Shown piece after piece: positions 1 to 8,508 of a stretch of 64,000 nucleotides of DNA (the first letter of the stretch is position 1; each line of letters opens with the position of its first letter). The stretch lies in the NCBI RefSeq assembly GCF_001431295.2, contig NZ_LKAJ02000001.1:1674001-1738000 (forward strand), given 5' to 3'. The notes below the pieces were generated by a model that worked only from the letters and a program-made list of their open reading frames with translations, was not told the origin of the DNA and made no database searches. Made by a program: the position numbers and the translations under genes. The stretch is from Candidatus Berkiella aquae (GTDB lineage: Bacteria; Pseudomonadota; Gammaproteobacteria; Berkiellales; Berkiellaceae).

Positions 1-229
1 AATCCCGGTTGAGACCAAGGAACCTCGATTTAAGCAAACCTATTTTGTTAAGCTTAACAACCTTGCTCAGAAGGCAGAATCGCAAGCTGAGGTTGATCTG
101 ACGCCAACACAGGTTTTAAGGATGAGGGGGGCAACTTCATATAGTCCAAATACCTCAAGCTCATCGACCTTAGAAAACAATACAAAGATCGGTCCTACTC
201 AACAACAAAAACAAGCCTACCGAGTTTAG
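1..229 (+). CDS. C-terminal end of an unknown protein (5' truncated by window)
   Basis: An open frame enters from the left edge and stops with TAG at 227-229, giving about 75 residues. The tail is polar and Ser/Thr/Gln-rich, with a run of serines near residue 55 and a Gln-rich stretch just before the stop. Such low-complexity tails are common in the large effector-like proteins elsewhere in this window, but no domain can be recognised and the function is unknown. A good intrinsic terminator follows 22 bases after the stop, which supports this as a genuine gene end. Confidence 0.6.
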   Translation, partial: IPVETKEPRFKQTYFVKLNNLAQKAESQAEVDLTPTQVLRMRGATSYSPNTSSSSTLENNTKIGPTQQQKQAYRV

Positions 230-251
230 AGAAGTCCTCTAAGAAGACAAG

Positions 252-284
252 CCACGATATACCTATGATATATCGTGGTTTTTA
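252..284 (+). terminator. Rho-independent terminator after the first gene
   Basis: A perfect 10-bp inverted repeat (252-261 with 269-278, arms CCACGATATA / TATATCGTGG) with a 7-base loop is followed by TTTTTA. It lies just downstream of the stop at 229. Confidence 0.8.
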
Positions 285-924
285 TCTGAAACATTATTCA
301 GTTGGAAAGATACAAAACGTAATAAAACAACTCAAATCATGACGGTATCAGAGCTGACGATCGTCAAATGCTTACAAATGAAATGCCTATTTTCTGATTC
401 GCCAACTTCGGCGGCGATGATTTCATGCTTTCAATTCAGTTTTTGAAACGATAAAAATACGATAATTGATGAATAATGAAAACTGTACACTTTTTATAGC
501 CAATTTCCATGGTTATTACTTTCTGTTTTGCATGCACTTTAACCCATCTTCGCTAAAGCGATGCAGGTTCTAATTTTTGTTTTTTAAATCGTCTTGTTAC
601 TATTAAGAACAGTCGGGTATACTCAATTTTTCTTAAGCAAGAGACACCATTTTTCTAAAAAAGTGATGTTTGCAAAAAAAAATTTAAAAAAAATTAAAAA
701 TTTTTTGCCTCATGTTACGCTTAGCATAAGCGGCACATGAGTATCGCTAAGTCCTTGCAAAATCGAAAATTTTTTCGATTTAAACAAGAAAGCAAAACAT
801 GGACGACGCGCAAAAGGATGTGAAAATTAAAGTAGAAAAGGGATCCAGTCTGTATATTTATTTTATTTTTCTAAACTTCTGTGCTAGATTTTGGATAGTT
901 ACCCTAGTACTGAGGAGAACCTAA
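285..924. other. Gene-poor 640-base leader region upstream of the histone-like gene
   Basis: I see no convincing gene here. The stretch is AT-rich. It holds A/T tracts at about 673-706 that could give intrinsically curved DNA, then a compound stem-loop at 711-739 (CATGT/ACATG outer arms, CGCTTA/TAAGCG inner arms, loop GCA) and a second inverted repeat at about 761-782 (AATCGAAAA with its complement). A 41-codon frame at 799-924 ends in TAA directly abutting the ATG of the histone-like gene, but it has no ribosome binding site. This may be a long regulatory 5' region; that is inference. Confidence 0.4.
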
Positions 925-1266
925 ATGACAGTTCGTAAAAAGTCTGCAACGAAGAAGGCTACCAAGGCTAAAACCACCAAAAAGCGTAAAGTTGCTGCTA
1001 AAGTTGCTGCTAAAGTTGCTGCTCCTAAAGCACGCAAAACAGCAAAAAAACGCACGGTGAAAAAAGCAGCTGGTGCGAAGAAGAAAGTAGCAGCTAAGAA
1101 GCCAGCAGCTAAAAGAAAAACTGCTAAAAAGAAAGTAGCAGCTAAGAAGCCAGCGGCAAAAAGAAAAACCGCTAAAAGAAAAGTAGCTGCTAAAAAGAAA
1201 CCAGCAGCGAAAAAGGTAGCAAAGGCTCGTAAAAGAAGAACAGTTAAGAAAGCGAAAGCTGCTTAA
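925..1266 (+). CDS. Histone H1-like Lys/Ala-rich DNA-binding protein
   Basis: The 113-residue product consists almost wholly of Lys, Ala, Arg, Val, Thr and Pro, in degenerate repeats built on AAKKPAAKRKTAKKKV. It has no acidic residues or aromatics. This is the composition of eukaryotic H1 C-terminal tails and of bacterial H1-like proteins (chlamydial Hc1/Hc2, AlgP). Such proteins bind and compact DNA through charge, so a nucleoid role is likely; action on host chromatin is possible but unsupported. A strong ribosome binding site (GAGGAG, 912-917) sits 7 bases before the ATG and an intrinsic terminator follows. The DNA is itself repetitive, so copy number probably varies between strains. Confidence 0.85.
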   Translation: MTVRKKSATKKATKAKTTKKRKVAAKVAAKVAAPKARKTAKKRTVKKAAGAKKKVAAKKPAAKRKTAKKKVAAKKPAAKRKTAKRKVAAKKKPAAKKVAKARKRRTVKKAKAA

Positions 1267-1280
1267 TTATTCCTCTTAAA

Positions 1281-1317
1281 AACCGCGTTATGTCTTTGAT
1301 ATAACGCGGTTTTTTTA
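1281..1317 (+). terminator. Rho-independent terminator of the histone-like gene
   Basis: An 11-bp perfect stem (AACCGCGTTAT at 1281-1291 with its complement at 1301-1311) is followed by a run of seven T. It lies 15 bases after the stop codon. Confidence 0.9.
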
Positions 1318-1470
1318 TGCCTCAACCTCATTCACTTTCTATCCAGCTTGTAGGATATTTGCCATTGTTCTATTCAGCCATTTCTGTTTTTTGCTTAAAG
1401 TCTTGACGAATACCTTCCACTTCTTAACTATTGCTGAATAAGATCTCAGTGAATATTAAAAACGATCAAG

Positions 1471-3618
1471 CTACGTGCTACGAAACTTTTTTTGCTTTTG
1501 AGTGGTTGGCTTGGTAGGTGTTGGAGCATCCGAAAGCTTTATATCATTCTGAGATTGTTGACGACGATGCGTATGCGTAACAGGTTTTGCTCTCTTGCTG
1601 CTTTGCTGACTAAAATAATCTGCTAACATCGCATCCATCTCGGGAGTTTTGTCGGCACGTTGAGATAAAGACATATACAAATGGTGAATTGCTGAGGCAA
1701 GTGAGATTCTATCTTTAGCTTTATCCGCTAACATTTGGTTTATAAAAGGCATTCCTAATTCTAAGTCATGTTGAAACATGGTTCCTAATGCATATACATC
1801 GGATGCAAAAGAGAATTTTGCTTTCGCTTCTTTATCATCGCTATATTTTGCAGCTAAAATTTCTGGTGCTAAATAGAATTCTGTTCCTTTTGGATCGGCT
1901 GTAATTGATGTTTCGCCGGGAGGTAATTGGAGTGAAAACCCGAAATCAAAGGAGCTAATGGTAATCTGAGCTCCTTCAATATTCATCATAAAATTTTCCG
2001 GCTTAATGTCGCAGTGCAGTATGCGGTTCTCATGCAAAAAAGCGATAGCCTCTGCAGCTTTAATTGCGATGACAATACTCTCTGTTTTATCTAATTCTTT
2101 TTTGACTAACCGTTGACCAAAATAAAGACGATCATGCAGTTCTTCACCTTCTAAGAGTTTCATGACAGTATAAAGTTTATGTTCAGAAGGGCGACCTTTA
2201 AAATCTTTCCCATACTCACGTTGAGCCTCACCAATATAGTGCCCAACTATTTTCATAATCTCCGTTTCAGCCTTATTTTCTGCATTCGCTCCTACGCCTT
2301 CAATTTTGACGGCATAGTGCTCACCTTGCTTATTCATGATAAGTTTTACAAGACCATAATTTCCTTCACCCAAATAATGACCATTTTGCATGGCATAGAT
2401 TTCTGAACCAATTTTGATAAAGGAATGATCTAGCCCAAATTTCTTTTTATCCAGTTTCGATAAATCAGCATTTTGTTCAAATATTTCCTCTGCTTTGTGC
2501 CATTCCGCAGCACTAACCTGCATTATTTTAGCATTTGGATCTTGGACAGGTCGGGCGAGATACGTTGATTGGATGAGTCCAATCAATTTGTCCTTTATGC
2601 CATAATCCTCAATAATGCCAAATTTGTCCCAGTCAACTTCGCCGCCTTCGGCAACATATTTAGCATTTTTCTTATTTTTAGAGAAAATTTCGATATTTTC
2701 AATGAGACTAAAGCGATCGGCGATTCCTGGATATAAGCTAATAGCCTTTAATAGTTCATCTAGGGTAACGGCTTCAGTAACACTGCGTTGAAACGCTTCT
2801 CGGCGTTTATGCTCATCGCTAATGACTAATTTAACGATCGTATCTTGTAACAAAGGACCTGCTAAGGATGGATACTGTTCCCAGTTTTGAAATTTTCCTT
2901 CATAAATTGCTAAGATATCTTCAGGCATTCGTGATAATTTAAACAGTTCAGATATCACTGCATTTGAACTGCCTAAATTCCCTAAAGCATCTATCAATAA
3001 GCCATTTCTATCAAATATATTCTTTAGATCTTCAATCGATTCAGCATTCGCAATCTCTTGCATTAAGCGGTCTTGATTTTTTTTGGCAGTAACGCTAGCC
3101 AGATGATAAATTGCCGCGTGCAATCCATATTTTTCAGGGCCAAATTTGGATGCCAAGTTGATGTCTTTATTCATTATTTTTTGCATGGTTGCAGGATTGC
3201 GCATCATAATCTTGAGAATTTCTATATAATAATCTACATCATCACCATGGATACCATGCCCTTTTAATTTATCCATTTGTTCCAACAAGGTTTCCAGAGA
3301 GTCTGTTGGGGATATTGTGAAGGTTTCTTTAATACTTGAGCTTGCTGGCGATTTCTCTTGATTCTTTCTTGATTGATTCAGGGTATAAAATTTCTCACGT
3401 ATATCAAATTCTTCAGGAATAAATCGATCAACAAAATCAGCTTCGGATAATTTACTTTTATCCTCAATAAACGCGTTAAGATGTCTCTTAGCTGTACGTT
3501 GATAGCCAATCGAAATATATAAGCTGCTAGCCTCTGGTAATGATAACAACTCAAATAGTTCTTCAAGGGAGGCTATTTTTTGAATTTTATCTTTTAATTC
3601 ATCATCAGTGTACATCAT
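1471..3618 (-). CDS. Eukaryote-like Ser/Thr protein kinase, effector-like
   Basis: The 715-residue protein has a typical kinase domain at about residues 410-640: a glycine-rich loop GEGNYGLV (about 417), the lysine motif YAVKIEG (about 430), a catalytic loop HCDIKPENF (about 535), an FDFG metal-binding motif (about 557) and GTEFYLAPE (about 580). All catalytic residues are present, so it should be active; HCD replaces the common HRD. The N-terminal 400 residues are mostly helical with no recognised domain, and the C-terminus is basic and polar. No signal peptide or membrane segment is visible. This architecture fits translocated kinases of Legionella and Coxiella, but secretion is inference. 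The ATG at 3618 is preceded by AGGAA. The next gene (3719) is divergent. Confidence 0.85.
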   Translation of the reverse strand: MMYTDDELKDKIQKIASLEELFELLSLPEASSLYISIGYQRTAKRHLNAFIEDKSKLSEADFVDRFIPEEFDIREKFYTLNQSRKNQEKSPASSSIKETFTISPTDSLETLLEQMDKLKGHGIHGDDVDYYIEILKIMMRNPATMQKIMNKDINLASKFGPEKYGLHAAIYHLASVTAKKNQDRLMQEIANAESIEDLKNIFDRNGLLIDALGNLGSSNAVISELFKLSRMPEDILAIYEGKFQNWEQYPSLAGPLLQDTIVKLVISDEHKRREAFQRSVTEAVTLDELLKAISLYPGIADRFSLIENIEIFSKNKKNAKYVAEGGEVDWDKFGIIEDYGIKDKLIGLIQSTYLARPVQDPNAKIMQVSAAEWHKAEEIFEQNADLSKLDKKKFGLDHSFIKIGSEIYAMQNGHYLGEGNYGLVKLIMNKQGEHYAVKIEGVGANAENKAETEIMKIVGHYIGEAQREYGKDFKGRPSEHKLYTVMKLLEGEELHDRLYFGQRLVKKELDKTESIVIAIKAAEAIAFLHENRILHCDIKPENFMMNIEGAQITISSFDFGFSLQLPPGETSITADPKGTEFYLAPEILAAKYSDDKEAKAKFSFASDVYALGTMFQHDLELGMPFINQMLADKAKDRISLASAIHHLYMSLSQRADKTPEMDAMLADYFSQQSSKRAKPVTHTHRRQQSQNDIKLSDAPTPTKPTTQKQKKFRST

Positions 3619-3718
3619 CTATTTCCTGAAAATGCAATGAAACTTTTTCAAGTTAGAGCAGACTCTAAGCGCTATAAGTTCCAAGAATTTGTGTAGTGTC
3701 ATGATAAAAGGGTAAGTT

Positions 3719-4696
3719 ATGGGTGGACATAAGAAAAAACTGGCTGAAATTGGCAAAACAAAAGGGAAAGGACGCGACCTTTTGCCAGCAAGTGATGCAG
3801 TGAAAAGTGCTATTGCCTATATGAAAGAAATAGAAAACTTCTTTTCAGAAAAATCCCACGGCCAGATCCCGATTTACCCTTTGCTTTGGCATAATTTGCA
3901 AGGTAAGCAACTGGATGGTCAACCAGCGATGATATCAGGTAGGTTATTTCATGAGACGAATTGTTTCATTAGACAAGATCTCGAAAAAGGTATTGATCAA
4001 AGAGAGTTAAAAGATGTTGCAGCAAGAGAAAAAAAACCAAATGGCGAAAAAAAGTACAACTTTGTTTCTGAAAGCATCGTAAAAAAAATGGATGCTTTGA
4101 TCAAAAACAGAGATCCATCACAAATAGATGAAATACTTAACTCGGTGGTTCATGATATCGAGAATAACCCTGCTTGGATTCATTTCTGGCAAGAAAGAAT
4201 AGGACTAGAAGGTGTTGATGTTGAGTTACAAACCAAAGTACTTCAGTCTTTAGTCTACAAGATGATGGGAGATTGCTATCAAAGCTATCTGGCTAAAAAT
4301 GATGTTCCTGTAGAAGCTCAACGAACGGCAAGGAATTTTGTTAATGCCCTTAATGAAGCTGCGAAAACAGTGACACCATTAGCGCCTATTACAGAAGCAA
4401 AACGAACAACAACGTCGGTCCCAAGTTTTGCAACACCTGATGTGCCATCTATTGAACCAGCGATACAGCCACAAAATGAAGAGGGACCAAGGCAACGTCG
4501 AGCGCCAGCCTATTTAGCACTACCCGCTAGGACCACATCGTTAACTAGCAGTTCACAACCATCTATCCGTTCACAATCACCTAGCGTGCCAGAAACTAAG
4601 CCAACGAGAATCGGACGTGTAAAACAAATGGCACAAGAATATGAACGTAAAATAGAGGAGCAAAATGCAAAGCCGACCAGTCCTAAGAAAAGATAA
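3719..4696 (+). CDS. Unknown protein, paralogue of the gene at 7573
   Basis: The 325-residue product is unrecognised by family but clearly a duplicate of the one at 7573-8508. Shared blocks include LLPASDAVKSAI near residue 21, KSHGQIPIYPLL near 47, MISGRLF near 72, KYNFVSE, NPAWIHFWQERIG near 155, and a C-terminal GRVKQMAQEYERK. A Pro/Ser/Thr-rich variable linker separates the conserved N-terminal 200 residues from the C-terminal motif. It has no signal peptide or membrane segment. The ribosome binding site AAAAGGG lies 7 bases before the ATG. The layout (conserved domain, disordered linker, conserved tail) would suit a secreted effector family, but that is inference. Confidence 0.75.
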   Translation: MGGHKKKLAEIGKTKGKGRDLLPASDAVKSAIAYMKEIENFFSEKSHGQIPIYPLLWHNLQGKQLDGQPAMISGRLFHETNCFIRQDLEKGIDQRELKDVAAREKKPNGEKKYNFVSESIVKKMDALIKNRDPSQIDEILNSVVHDIENNPAWIHFWQERIGLEGVDVELQTKVLQSLVYKMMGDCYQSYLAKNDVPVEAQRTARNFVNALNEAAKTVTPLAPITEAKRTTTSVPSFATPDVPSIEPAIQPQNEEGPRQRRAPAYLALPARTTSLTSSSQPSIRSQSPSVPETKPTRIGRVKQMAQEYERKIEEQNAKPTSPKKR

Positions 4697-4713
4697 AGAG
4701 AGATTGCCTTATC

Positions 4714-5661
4714 TTATTTGAAATGGGCAGCAGGCAAATCTGGGGCATTCATTCTGGGAATTAAATTACCTGGAATTTCTCCAAAATACTTAAATGTCTG
4801 CCAATTTTCTGCTGCTTCTTTGATTTCAGCTTCCGTTCGAGCAACAAAATTCCACCAAATCAATACTTCCTCTTTAAAGGGCTCTCCCCCCAGAATGAGC
4901 AAATGCGCATTTTGCGGCAAATTGATAGATAACTTATCTCTGCCATATCCTAGATATAAAAGATTATTAATATCAATGATCGAATTTTCAATAATGGCGC
5001 TTTCTTTTAACACTAAAACGCCATATTCAAAATCGGGGTTAAGTGGTAAGATGGTCTTTGCTGCGGCAACTGTGCGGATATCAAGTGCCATGGTAGGGGA
5101 ATAAGTGTTGGTTGGTGCTACTTTGCCAAACAACTCGCCTGCTAATACGGTAATAGTTATTCCATCATGTTCCATAACAGGAAGAAATTCATAATGGGCA
5201 AAACCTGGGTCCATTTGTCTCACCATATCTGGTAAGGCTAACCATAGCTGAGCACCATGCAAGGTTTTATGAGTATCGATAATCGATTCTTCTGAATGAA
5301 CAATACCGTTACCTGCCGTCATTAAATTTAATTGACCCGGATTAATGATTTGCTCACTGCCTAGGCTGTCTCGATGAGTAATTTTTCCTTCAATTAACCA
5401 AGTCACGGTTTGCAATCCAATATGAGGATGAGGCCCTACATTCATTCCTTTACTCTGATTTAAATTTAAAGGGCCAAAATGGTCGATAAAGCACCAAGCG
5501 CCAATCATTCGCCTTTGTCTGTGAGGCAAGGCACGTCTTATCATTAAATTGTCACCGAGCGTTGCATTACGTGTTGGCAATAATTGCTCAATGGGTTGAT
5601 GAGGCAATGGCGGACAATCTTTTGAATCAGAGAGTTGGCATTTGAGGTAGAGATCGCTCAT
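4714..5661 (-). CDS. Pirin family protein
   Basis: The 315-residue product matches pirin, a bicupin metal-binding family. The N-terminal cupin carries the typical GPHPHIGLQTVTWLIEG block (about residues 75-92), then THRDSLG and a TAGNGIVHSEES block. The C-terminal cupin is more divergent. Bacterial pirins bind iron or another metal through these His/Glu residues; some have quercetinase activity and others act as redox-sensitive regulators. Substrate and role here are unknown. It is divergent from the OsmC gene at 5726, with about 64 bases between starts, and faces the unknown gene at 3719-4696. Confidence 0.9.
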   Translation of the reverse strand: MSDLYLKCQLSDSKDCPPLPHQPIEQLLPTRNATLGDNLMIRRALPHRQRRMIGAWCFIDHFGPLNLNQSKGMNVGPHPHIGLQTVTWLIEGKITHRDSLGSEQIINPGQLNLMTAGNGIVHSEESIIDTHKTLHGAQLWLALPDMVRQMDPGFAHYEFLPVMEHDGITITVLAGELFGKVAPTNTYSPTMALDIRTVAAAKTILPLNPDFEYGVLVLKESAIIENSIIDINNLLYLGYGRDKLSINLPQNAHLLILGGEPFKEEVLIWWNFVARTEAEIKEAAENWQTFKYFGEIPGNLIPRMNAPDLPAAHFK

Positions 5662-5725
5662 GTCAGTTTTCCATCGTTCATAATGCTATTATGAATATAA
5701 CATAAGCTTTGATTCTGGGTTGAAG

Positions 5726-6175
5726 ATGGATAATAAAACAGATAATGCAACAATAACGGTGAGTAGTTCTGAAAAAGGAAAATATGCTCAGGATATCATT
5801 ATTGGGCAACACTTACTGGTAGGTGATGAACCTGTTGCAGTTGGGGGAAATGATTTAGGCCCCTCTCCCTATGATTATTTACTTGCCGCCTTGGGTACTT
5901 GTACCTCAATGACTTTACGAATGTTTGCCGATCTTAAGAAAATCCCACTAGAAAAAGTCTCAGTCAAACTACAACACGAAAAAAAGTATGCAACCGATTG
6001 TGCTGAGTGTGAGAATAGCACAGCTAAAATCGACCATATTGAACGAAGTATTACCTTAACGGGTAATCTTTCACAAGAACAGCGTGAAAAATTACTTGAA
6101 ATTGCTAATAAATGTCCTGTGCATCGTACGTTGACGTCAAAAATAATCATCACCACAAAATTGAATGATAACTGA
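5726..6175 (+). CDS. OsmC/Ohr family peroxide-reducing protein
   Basis: The product (149 residues from the ATG at 5726) has the two redox cysteines of the OsmC family: one in LGTCTSMT, about residue 58, and one in NKCPVHRTL, about residue 132. The family reduces organic hydroperoxides and related oxidants with thiols. The subgroup with an insert such as YATDCAECEN is often found beside hydrolases or pirins. A TTG lies six bases upstream in frame, but the ATG is preferred. It stands head to head with the pirin gene and just upstream of dps, forming a small oxidative-stress cluster. Confidence 0.88.
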   Translation: MDNKTDNATITVSSSEKGKYAQDIIIGQHLLVGDEPVAVGGNDLGPSPYDYLLAALGTCTSMTLRMFADLKKIPLEKVSVKLQHEKKYATDCAECENSTAKIDHIERSITLTGNLSQEQREKLLEIANKCPVHRTLTSKIIITTKLNDN

Positions 6176-6267
6176 ATATAAATATAGATAAATAGAGATT
6201 TTCTTGAATGGCTTATAAATAAGGTCTATGACTATCAAACAGATTGAGAATAAAAGGGGTCATTAGC

Positions 6268-6795
6268 ATGCGAAATGTAAAACATATTAAAAGTGCAAAG
6301 CGCAGTGAAAAGAGTAATGCCTTAGCGACACCCACCGATTTGGGGGAAAAGTCACGTACGGCCATTTCCAAAAGTTTGAATCCTTTAATTGCTGATATTT
6401 TTGCATTATATGTTAAAACTAAAAATTTCCATTGGCATGTATCAGGTAGTCATTACCGTGATTACCATTTACTGTTTGATGAACACGCAGAGCAAATTTT
6501 TGCAATGACGGATGTATTGGCTGAGCGTGTCCGCAAGTTAGGGGGTACTACCATTCGTTCAATTGGGCATATAAACCAATTAACCAGTATAAACGATGAT
6601 GATGATACCTTTGTCGAAGCAAAAGAGATGATTAGACGCTTAATGAATGATAATAAATCATTATTATCTCATATGCGCCAAACACATAAAATTTGCAGCG
6701 ATCATCATGATGTTGCAACAACCAGTATTTTAGAAGTATTCATTGATGAAACAGAGCGTCGCATTTGGTTTTTATTCGAAACTCAAGCTGGATAA
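6268..6795 (+). CDS. dps: Dps-family ferritin-like DNA-protection protein
   Basis: The 175-residue protein has the Dps signature: KNFHWHVSGSHYRDYHLLFDE (about residues 53-73), continuing to a block containing ADVLAERVRKLGG-like sequence. The His and Asp/Glu residues of the inter-subunit ferroxidase site are present. Dps dodecamers oxidise and store iron and shield DNA under starvation or peroxide. A basic N-terminal extension (KHIKSAKRSEKS) could bind DNA. I chose the ATG at 6268 because AAAAGGGG precedes it at proper spacing; a TTG at 6244 is in frame but lacks a binding site. It follows the OsmC gene by 92 bases. Confidence 0.9.
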   Translation: MRNVKHIKSAKRSEKSNALATPTDLGEKSRTAISKSLNPLIADIFALYVKTKNFHWHVSGSHYRDYHLLFDEHAEQIFAMTDVLAERVRKLGGTTIRSIGHINQLTSINDDDDTFVEAKEMIRRLMNDNKSLLSHMRQTHKICSDHHDVATTSILEVFIDETERRIWFLFETQAG

Positions 6796-6904
6796 TATTT
6801 AATAATCCACATTAAATAAAGCTATTTTGTTCTAATAACTGACACTCATCTTGATCTAAATCTATTTGGTCGTCTATAGAACAAACTCATTTGAGTTTCA
6901 TTTT

Positions 6905-6946
6905 CATCCTCTTTAAAATTAATTTTTTTTATGAGAGGATGATTTT
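6905..6946 (+). promoter_or_regulatory. Hairpin that buries the ribosome binding site of the next gene
   Basis: CATCCTCT (6905-6912) is perfectly complementary to AGAGGATG (6934-6941), with a 21-base A/T loop. The right arm contains the ribosome binding site AGAGGA of the gene starting at 6947. The mRNA could therefore switch translation by folding, for example with temperature. This is seen in sequence; the regulation is inference. Confidence 0.4.
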
Positions 6947-7432
6947 ATGCTTAATTCAATTTATGATTTTGTAAAGAGTATTGCTTTTACTCCTATACTA
7001 GAACCTATTTATAAGACTGTTCAAATTCCATCTGTTACAACTGTTTGTAAGCCCATTTTAGAAACCATTAAAAACTGTAGTTGGTTTGGATTGGTTTGTG
7101 AAGAAGTCATTAAGGAAACAGGGAATCGTTGTACAGCCAAGCAACAATTTCAAGAATATTCTGAATTTGCTGGCTATAAAGAAGTTGGCAGTGAATTTAA
7201 TCCCTATTTCTTGGCCACAACAGCTGCTATTGCAGGTGCTGTAACTGCCACTGCTGCACTAGCAGGCGGTTATTATTGGTATCAAAAAAGAAATGCATCT
7301 AATAAAAAAGCTTTGATTGATTTGGTTGATGTGAAAATCGAACCCAAAAATGAAGAGGGTTCATATTGGCGTGAACGACATGCCTTAGAAGCTTCAAAAA
7401 TTGAATCTAAAAAAGCTGCACGACTTCATTAA
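6947..7432 (+). CDS. Unknown single-pass membrane protein
   Basis: The 161-residue product is not recognised. Residues 1-80 are a mixed region with several cysteines (about 36, 45, 51 and 64). A strongly hydrophobic Ala-rich segment at about 88-110 (TAAIAGAVTATAALAGGYYW) is a likely transmembrane helix, followed by a charged tail of about 50 residues rich in Lys and Glu. There is no clear cleavable signal peptide, so topology is uncertain. The ATG is preceded by AGAGGA, which lies in a hairpin. Confidence 0.65.
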   Translation: MLNSIYDFVKSIAFTPILEPIYKTVQIPSVTTVCKPILETIKNCSWFGLVCEEVIKETGNRCTAKQQFQEYSEFAGYKEVGSEFNPYFLATTAAIAGAVTATAALAGGYYWYQKRNASNKKALIDLVDVKIEPKNEEGSYWRERHALEASKIESKKAARLH

Positions 7433-7434
7433 TA

Positions 7435-7490
7435 CAAAGCCCTCATTAATACTATCTACTTTTTCAGGATAGCTGTTGGTGAGGGCTTTG
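7435..7490. other. Long-loop inverted repeat after the membrane protein gene
   Basis: An 11-bp perfect inverted repeat (CAAAGCCCTCA at 7435-7445 with its complement at 7480-7490) lies three bases after the stop at 7432. No T-run follows on either strand, so it may protect the 3' end or be a weak terminator. Confidence 0.4.
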
Positions 7491-7572
7491 CAATCACCTG
7501 ATTACTTCAACAATGTAATTTAGACTACATATGTAGTATTGAATCGTTGAATTTGAAGTAGGTGTACATAAC

Positions 7573-8508
7573 ATGATAACGGGTAGTAGTGAAGATAAAA
7601 AACGCCGATTACAAGAAATTCATCAAATGGGACGAAAAAGTTACGATTTAGTTCCCGCATCACAAGCCGTCAAAAGTGCCATACAACATATCGTAGAAAT
7701 AGAGAAATTTTTCCAGAAAAAATCCCATAACCAGGCAGCCGTCTATCCACTTCTTGCTGCGGCATTAAATGGTTATCAAGATGACAGCCAACCCAACATG
7801 ATATCAGGTAGATTATTTTATAACCTTTCTTGCTTTGTACAAAAAGATGAAAGCAAAAATATTATGGAAAAAGCTAACAAGGAATTTAGCACGAATAATG
7901 CTAAAAAATATAATTTCGTTTCTGAAGAGATGCTTGAAAATTTTGCTGATATGTTAAAAACCAAAGATATTACCAAGGTTGACGGCATTATTGATTCGAT
8001 TGTTAAAGATATTGATAGTAATCCAGCGTGGATTCAATTTTGGCAAAAAAGAGTTGGGACCGAAGGTGTCGATAATGCACTTATTAATAAAGTAACCCAA
8101 GCTCTTGTCTATAAAATGACAGGTGCCTGTCATGAAGCTTATGTTAAAAGGTTTCAACCTTCTTATGACGAGCAGTTAGCAGACACCCGATTTATTCGAG
8201 CATTTAAAACGTCAGCATTGCAGGTTAATACCTCATTAGATGTTGAAAATTTATTAAAGAGCAAGATGAAACAAGACGAAAAGGATGCAAAATCCTTACT
8301 AAAGAGACTTAATCAATTAGCAAGCACCTCAACCCAAGAAGCACACCCAATTGAAGAACCTACCATATCAAACCTACCGTCACCGATTGCGACTCAATTT
8401 ACCCATTCTCAAGCCTCTTCCTCGCAACCCTCGAGTCACACCTCTTCGAGCGGTAAGGTTAAAAAAATGGTTGAGGAGTATCAAGATAAGCATATTAGGC
8501 CAAAGTAG
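7573..8508 (+). CDS. Unknown protein, paralogue of the gene at 3719
   Basis: This 311-residue protein matches the one at 3719-4696 along its length: LVPASQAVKSAI near residue 26, KSHNQAAVYPLL near 52, MISGRLF near 76, KYNFVSE near 115, NPAWIQFWQKRVG near 150, and a C-terminal GKVKKMVEEYQDKH. The linker before the C-terminal motif is rich in Ser, Thr, Gln and Pro and differs from its paralogue. No known domain, signal peptide or membrane segment is visible. The 3' end overlaps the convergent transaldolase remnant by 14 bases. Confidence 0.75.
   Translation: MITGSSEDKKRRLQEIHQMGRKSYDLVPASQAVKSAIQHIVEIEKFFQKKSHNQAAVYPLLAAALNGYQDDSQPNMISGRLFYNLSCFVQKDESKNIMEKANKEFSTNNAKKYNFVSEEMLENFADMLKTKDITKVDGIIDSIVKDIDSNPAWIQFWQKRVGTEGVDNALINKVTQALVYKMTGACHEAYVKRFQPSYDEQLADTRFIRAFKTSALQVNTSLDVENLLKSKMKQDEKDAKSLLKRLNQLASTSTQEAHPIEEPTISNLPSPIATQFTHSQASSSQPSSHTSSSGKVKKMVEEYQDKHIRPK

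Noticed and set aside
4718..5104. 128-codon plus-strand frame opposite the pirin gene
   Set aside because: The minus-strand pirin has clear family motifs across this stretch; the opposite frame has none.
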